Positions 60,759 through 64,000 of a DNA stretch of 64,000 bases are shown one piece after another. The DNA is from Heyndrickxia acidicola. Its GTDB lineage: Bacteria > Bacillota > Bacilli > Bacillales > Bacillaceae_C. Positions within the stretch are counted from its first letter, which is position 1. Every line of letters begins with the position of its first letter. Below the pieces are notes generated by a model. It made no database searches, had not been told where the DNA came from, and saw only the letters and a list, made by a program, of their open reading frames with translations. The translations under genes and the position numbers were made by a program. Location of the stretch: NCBI RefSeq assembly GCF_001636425.1, contig NZ_KV440953.1, forward strand, positions 4,150,001-4,214,000, read 5' to 3'.

Positions 60759-61538
60759 TCACCCGTTATTCATAAAATTCTGCTTCTCTATGTATTTCAG
60801 CACTGTCTGTGAAAACTCGTGATGAGATTCTTGCGTATACTTGGCAATGGTATAGATTTGAGCAAGGTTCTTTAATCCCATTCGCTCTGTCATTTCCTTC
60901 AGTCTAGGGACGTCCATGTAGCGTTTCCATCCTTTTTCATCTCGTTCTTTGTAGATTTCGAGAATTTCTTCATTTGAATAATCATGATACTGATCATAGT
61001 GAACAAGCCCGTGACTTGGCAGCCGATCACGTGTGGAAGGGTTTTCAGCGGGGTACCCTAATGAGTAACCCACAACAGGTACGACATTTGGCGGTAAATT
61101 TAATAGTTCACCAATTTGATCACAATTTGCAAGCGTTGAGCCCATATAGCAAATGCCTAATCCAGCATTTTCTGCTGCTAAAGCACAGTTTTGTGCTGCC
61201 AAAGTCGCATCAATGGCACCTATCATAAAGCTCATAAAATTATCAAAATGTATAGGTGCATCATTGAGCGAAATCCATTTCCTCATTCTATTAAAATCAG
61301 CACAAAAGGTTAATAGGATAGGTGCATCCACTACCATCGATTGGTCCATATGGGCAGTGTATAATTTTTTCTTAAGCTCCTTGTCTTTTGTTACGATAAT
61401 GGAATAGGATTGCATATTGCCGCTCGAAGAGGCACGTATGCCCGCATCCAAGATTTGATCCAGCAGTTCCTGACTTACTTCCCTATCTTCGTATTCTCGT
61501 ATAGATCTGTGATTATGTATAACATCGTTTAATTCCAA
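60759..61538 (-). CDS. Nitroreductase family protein (NfrA-like)
   Basis: TTG 61538 lies 8 bases after AAAGGAG and gives the usual start L-E-L-N-D-V-I-H-N-H-R-S-I-R. The 259-residue protein is an FMN-dependent oxidoreductase of the larger nitroreductase group: R-S-I-R near 13, I-R-A-S-S-S-G-N-M-Q near 35, N-A-G-L-G-I-C-Y-M-G near 125 and V-P-V-V-G-Y-S-L-G-Y-P near 152. The C-terminal extension, with R-D-E-K-G-W-K-R-Y-M, is longer than in the gene at 6862. It is unrelated to the LysR cluster copies on either side and seems to separate them. Confidence 0.85.
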   Translation of the reverse strand: MELNDVIHNHRSIREYEDREVSQELLDQILDAGIRASSSGNMQSYSIIVTKDKELKKKLYTAHMDQSMVVDAPILLTFCADFNRMRKWISLNDAPIHFDNFMSFMIGAIDATLAAQNCALAAENAGLGICYMGSTLANCDQIGELLNLPPNVVPVVGYSLGYPAENPSTRDRLPSHGLVHYDQYHDYSNEEILEIYKERDEKGWKRYMDVPRLKEMTERMGLKNLAQIYTIAKYTQESHHEFSQTVLKYIEKQNFMNNG

Positions 61539-61660
61539 AACAACCACTCCTTTTTGTATATCCTAGCAGCATCTTTTGATAAATGACTTAAGGAATAGTT
61601 CCCAGGTCACCTAAACGCACCAGAGTTTTATTTTGACAAACGGCATAGTTAACCTGTCAC

Positions 61661-61768
61661 TTAAACTATGGATTTTTTCTGCAATCCGTTTTTTTCTACA
61701 CTTTTCCATTGCAAATGAGAGAGTTTTTCACCATTCTGAACAGCTCGTTTTTTTACAACAATAGACAT
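61661..61768 (-). CDS. Possible 35-residue basic peptide
   Basis: A small minus-strand frame starts with ATG 61768, 6 bases after GAGGGTG, and encodes M-S-I-V-V-K-K-R-A-V-Q-N-G-E-K and on to S-I-V. It is basic and hydrophilic. A good ribosome binding site is the only support; I know no homologous family. Confidence 0.3.
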   Translation of the reverse strand: MSIVVKKRAVQNGEKLSHLQWKSVEKNGLQKKSIV

Positions 61769-61877
61769 GATTCTACACCCTCATTATGGTTCATCCTCAT
61801 GTCTATCGTCAATATTCGAAAACAAAAAAAATTAAGAATTTAATGGATGTTATGCGATAAGCTAGTAAAAAACGATT

Positions 61878-61996
61878 TTATGATATTGGCCGTGAAGAGA
61901 AGGTTGGAAAGCTGATCATCTTGTGTCCGTTGCTCTGCACCTTTTTCTGATAATATCCATAGTATAATCTTTTGGTAAAATTATCTTATACTGCAT
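61878..61996 (-). pseudogene. 5' remnant of a second DUF4865 gene
   Basis: On the minus strand the bases read M-Q-Y-K-I-I-L-P-K-D-Y-T-M-D-I-I-R-K-R, then degenerate through frameshifts near F-P-x-L-L-F-x-A. They match the N-terminal 40 codons of the DUF4865 gene at 59783. It lies divergent from the intact LysR gene, in the same arrangement as in the other copy. Confidence 0.75.
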
Positions 61997-62085
61997 CACG
62001 ATTTCTTCCTGATATCGTATCCTGAGGTGTAATCCATGTATGTATGATGGGAGATATCATTTAGGCAGGTAAGGAGTTGAACGGA

Positions 62086-62874
62086 ATGGAACTAAATGAT
62101 TTGGTCATCTTTAAAACGGTAGTCCAGGAAGGCTCCATAAGTAAAGCGGCAAAGGAATTGGGGTATGTCCAGCCAAATGTAACGGAGCGGATGAAAAAGC
62201 TAGAACAGGAGCTGGAAACTAAGCTGCTTCTTAGAGAGAGTAGAGGGGTATCCGTACTGCCAGCCGGGGTAATTCTGTTGGAGTATACGGAGAAAATTCT
62301 TCAGCTGCTGGATAATGCAAAAAAGGACATTCAAAAAAGCTGTGAACCGTATCGGATCGCCACAACCCAAACGATTTTATCCAATTATGTAAGTGACCGG
62401 ATCAGTGAAAACGTTAAAGATTACCAGATTTATATGGAAAACAGTTCTCGTCTGGAACATCTGCTCAAGAAGCAGCAGGTCGATATGATTGGGACTTATA
62501 CGGATTATACCGAGCCTTCTTTTCAAAAAGTATTCACTGCCTCACTCCCTATAGGGCTGCATAAAATCAAAGGAAAAGCGGCTGTTGAATACGCGAAGGA
62601 ATCTTTTTTCGTCAGCCATGATGTGCTTTGTCCTTTTAGAACATACACCATCGATTTCCTGCAACGGCATCATCTCTCTAACACTCAGCTTTGTCAGGTA
62701 GATTCCTATTCTCTGATGAAGGAATTTGTGGCTCTGGGAAAGGGAATAGCTATATTTCCAATCAGCAGATCTGAAACAGAAAATATAGAGGCTGAGCAAA
62801 TAGACAACATCCCTGTTTATTTTTTTACAAAACGAAACGCAGAAAGAACGATCCCAAAAGAATTATTTTGCTGA
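62086..62874 (+). CDS. LysR-family regulator (of the tautomerase/DUF4865 type)
   Basis: The start is ATG 62086, 9 bases after AAGGAG. The 262-residue protein has the LysR winged helix (G-S-I-S-K-A-A-K-E-L-G-Y-V-Q-P-N-V-T-E-R at 16-35) and a complete but short effector domain. The truncated paralogue at 60439 is nearly identical over the first 50 residues. It probably now controls the tautomerase-DUF4865 operon 2 kb away, whose own LysR is broken. A terminator follows. Confidence 0.87.
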   Translation: MELNDLVIFKTVVQEGSISKAAKELGYVQPNVTERMKKLEQELETKLLLRESRGVSVLPAGVILLEYTEKILQLLDNAKKDIQKSCEPYRIATTQTILSNYVSDRISENVKDYQIYMENSSRLEHLLKKQQVDMIGTYTDYTEPSFQKVFTASLPIGLHKIKGKAAVEYAKESFFVSHDVLCPFRTYTIDFLQRHHLSNTQLCQVDSYSLMKEFVALGKGIAIFPISRSETENIEAEQIDNIPVYFFTKRNAERTIPKELFC

Positions 62875-62893
62875 GTATAAATTTGCATGCCTT

Positions 62894-62932
62894 AAAAAGC
62901 CCTGACTCCATCAAAAAGGAGGCAGGGCTTTT
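62894..62932 (+). terminator. Terminator of the LysR gene
   Basis: AAAAGCCCTG/CAGGGCTTTT stem with T-run; a copy of the hairpin at 51577-51615. Confidence 0.85.
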
Positions 62933-62994
62933 CTCATGATTCGAAAGAGGAGTGAATAGAATAGAAGGAATGGAGAATAGGACGATGGGAGCGG

Positions 62995-63270
62995 ATGATG
63001 ATGGGGAATAGGGAAGAGTGGCTGGTTCGTTTATTTTGCCGGAGAATGAAAAAAATCTTTTGTCAAAATATAGTGGAAACGGATGTTTGCTGCACGTCTT
63101 CGGAAGTCTCAACAGTAATAGATTATACGATTTATACTCTTTCTTATTCGAACGATAAAGGGGAGCATTGGAGCGCTGGCTTTATCGTAAAAAAGGACAC
63201 ATGGAATATCGTTCTTGAGCTATGGAGTAAAAATGGAGAAGCCATTGCCTATGAGCTTTACGAGTCATAA
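62995..63270 (+). CDS. Small-protein family copy C (intact, ~90 aa), unrecognised
   Basis: The start is one of three ATG codons in a row (62995, 62998 or 63001) after GGGAG. The protein reads W-L-V-R-L-F-C-R-R-M-K-K-I-F near the start and Y-S-N-D-K-G-E-H-W-S-A-G-F-I, then L-W-S-K-N-G-E-A-I-A-Y-E-L-Y-E at the end. It is the intact member of the family whose copies at 51683 and 51998 are frameshifted. The aligned core is Y-x-[ND]-[DN]-x-G-x-x-W-x-A-G. No signal peptide or membrane helix. Function unknown. Confidence 0.6.
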   Translation: MMMGNREEWLVRLFCRRMKKIFCQNIVETDVCCTSSEVSTVIDYTIYTLSYSNDKGEHWSAGFIVKKDTWNIVLELWSKNGEAIAYELYES

Positions 63271-63677
63271 TGGGGAAGTGCTGGCAGAGTGAACGGATGA
63301 AATTGTTTCCGGGGAAATGACTTATACAAGGAACGTTACTAAATTTGCCAAAAAAATCATGACGGCAAGACCAGCAAGGAATGATATAATCACAATGAAT
63401 AAAAAAATAAGAGTTCTGGTTTAAATATACACTTTATTCGCTTGAAGTAGCGGCTACCGGTGTACCTATCATCTTTCCTATGGTATCTTTAATAGGGGAG
63501 AAAGGAAAGGGACTCTCCTTATTAAAATCATGTGCTCTATTCGTCCTTGCTGTTTTTTTGCAAAAGGCAGGAAGCATTTGTGAATAGGTTGAGCTCCGAG
63601 TTGATTCTCCATTGGTGATGCCGCTTTTGAACCTTCTGGCTGTTCATCATTATTACTTGATACTTCCATATATAGAT
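63271..63677. other. Intergenic stretch without recognised features
   Basis: No frame with a ribosome binding site, no hairpin and no repeat that I can support lies here. A minus-strand frame of 63 codons (63478-63669) lacks a ribosome binding site. Confidence 0.5.
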
Positions 63678-63878
63678 CTATAAGTCACGTAAACCCTGAC
63701 TGCTATTTGGTAATAACGAATTTTTTGCAAGATTCAAAGCGGTATTTATATAAACTCTTTCTCCAAACGTAAAGGTAGATTTTGTCTCATGCTTATTGTA
63801 AGATGAACTTTTCCATTCTATTTTTTCATTTTCATATGGAAAATGAGATTTATCTTCCCTTTCACATGAAAAACAAAC
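63678..63878 (-). pseudogene. Fragment of an unrecognised minus-strand gene
   Basis: A frame of 66 codons without a start codon reads C-E-R-E-D-K-S-H-F-P-Y-E-N-E-K-I-E-W and later F-G-E-R-V-Y-I-N-T-A-L-N-L-A-K to TAG 63678-63680. The composition looks coding, and upstream (63880-64000) another frame seems to continue it. It is probably the decayed end of a gene that reaches beyond the window edge. Confidence 0.3.
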
Positions 63879-64000
63879 TTATGCAAGGATATAATTGAAC
63901 CTTTAACGTTGATGCAGCGTCATTTATTATGTAACACATATTTATTTGGGAAATCCAACATTTACCCTTGATATAAAAATAACCAGCTTTGTACGATCGG

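Noticed and set aside
63478-63669. Minus-strand gene of 63 codons
   Set aside because: No ribosome binding site and no recognisable protein pattern; the composition is not clearly coding.

Overview
The window looks like chromosome from an endospore-forming, Gram-positive Bacillaceae species (Bacillus sensu lato). The evidence is moderate-to-low GC, strong AGGAGG-type ribosome binding sites with many TTG/GTG starts, and several lineage markers: a Spo0E-like phosphatase, a sigma-B-type gsiB gene, an RsbR paralogue, two YjcZ-type small proteins, a YdjO-type cold-inducible protein, an orphan GerAB-type germination permease, nagABR and cidR/cidAB. I see no transposase, phage gene or CRISPR array.

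1-7 kb: end of an EamA-type transporter, a Spo0E-like protein, a tandem array of ten 52-bp hairpin units, gsiB behind a clear sigma-B promoter, a DUF1801 protein, a DUF378 membrane protein, an RsbR-type STAS protein, a c-di-GMP-I riboswitch in front of an EAL phosphodiesterase, a PAS-STAS protein, a GNAT acetyltransferase and a nitroreductase. 7.5-13.7 kb: tRNA-Ser(CGA), a YdbM-like acyl-CoA dehydrogenase, two YjcZ proteins, ydjO, a MITE-like element, a candidate structured RNA, DUF6254 and DUF3905 proteins, the S1-domain protein YitL/CvfB, a VOC protein, and an XRE regulator overlapping a peptide deformylase gene. 13.8-27.3 kb: ordinary metabolism and transport (fructokinase plus manA, methionine gamma-lyase, 2-hydroxyacid dehydrogenase, aminoglycoside 6-adenylyltransferase, two MFS exporters, one of them with an ArsR-type regulator and a strong palindromic operator, and a LigB-type dioxygenase). 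Many intergenic gaps carry a GGGGTCWGACCCC palindrome. 27.4-32.2 kb: a 192-bp tandem repeat, the GerAB-like permease and the nagA-nagB-nagR operon.

32-48 kb is an envelope block: a LysM-NlpC/P60 endopeptidase, a PBP2a-type lipoprotein transpeptidase, two secreted subtilases with SLH-type surface-anchoring domains, a NodB deacetylase, an SH3b-amidase and the CidR/CidAB holin-like system. A uridine-kinase-like gene in the same region is frameshifted.

48-59 kb is the most unusual part. Two paralogous S-layer-like proteins share leader, promoter region and signal peptide, and each begins with about three copies of a ~58-residue beta-type repeat that I do not recognise. Both genes are damaged. 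The first has lost about 101 nt just after its signal peptide. The second stops early and its residual tail runs directly into the 3' end of a second NERD gene. Around them lie a family of ~95-aa small proteins (three copies, two frameshifted), a lipoprotein, a NERD protein, an N/Q-rich protein, a Big_2-like remnant, and a membrane protein with six 21-residue repeats interrupted at a run of nine G. This has the structure of a recombining or decaying surface-protein locus. 59-63 kb carries a partly duplicated tautomerase/DUF4865/LysR cluster, in which each copy keeps a different intact part, plus a nitroreductase between the copies.

Several of the broken genes differ from intact ones by one base in a homopolymer. 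Sequencing error is therefore a live alternative to biological decay or phase variation for those cases.
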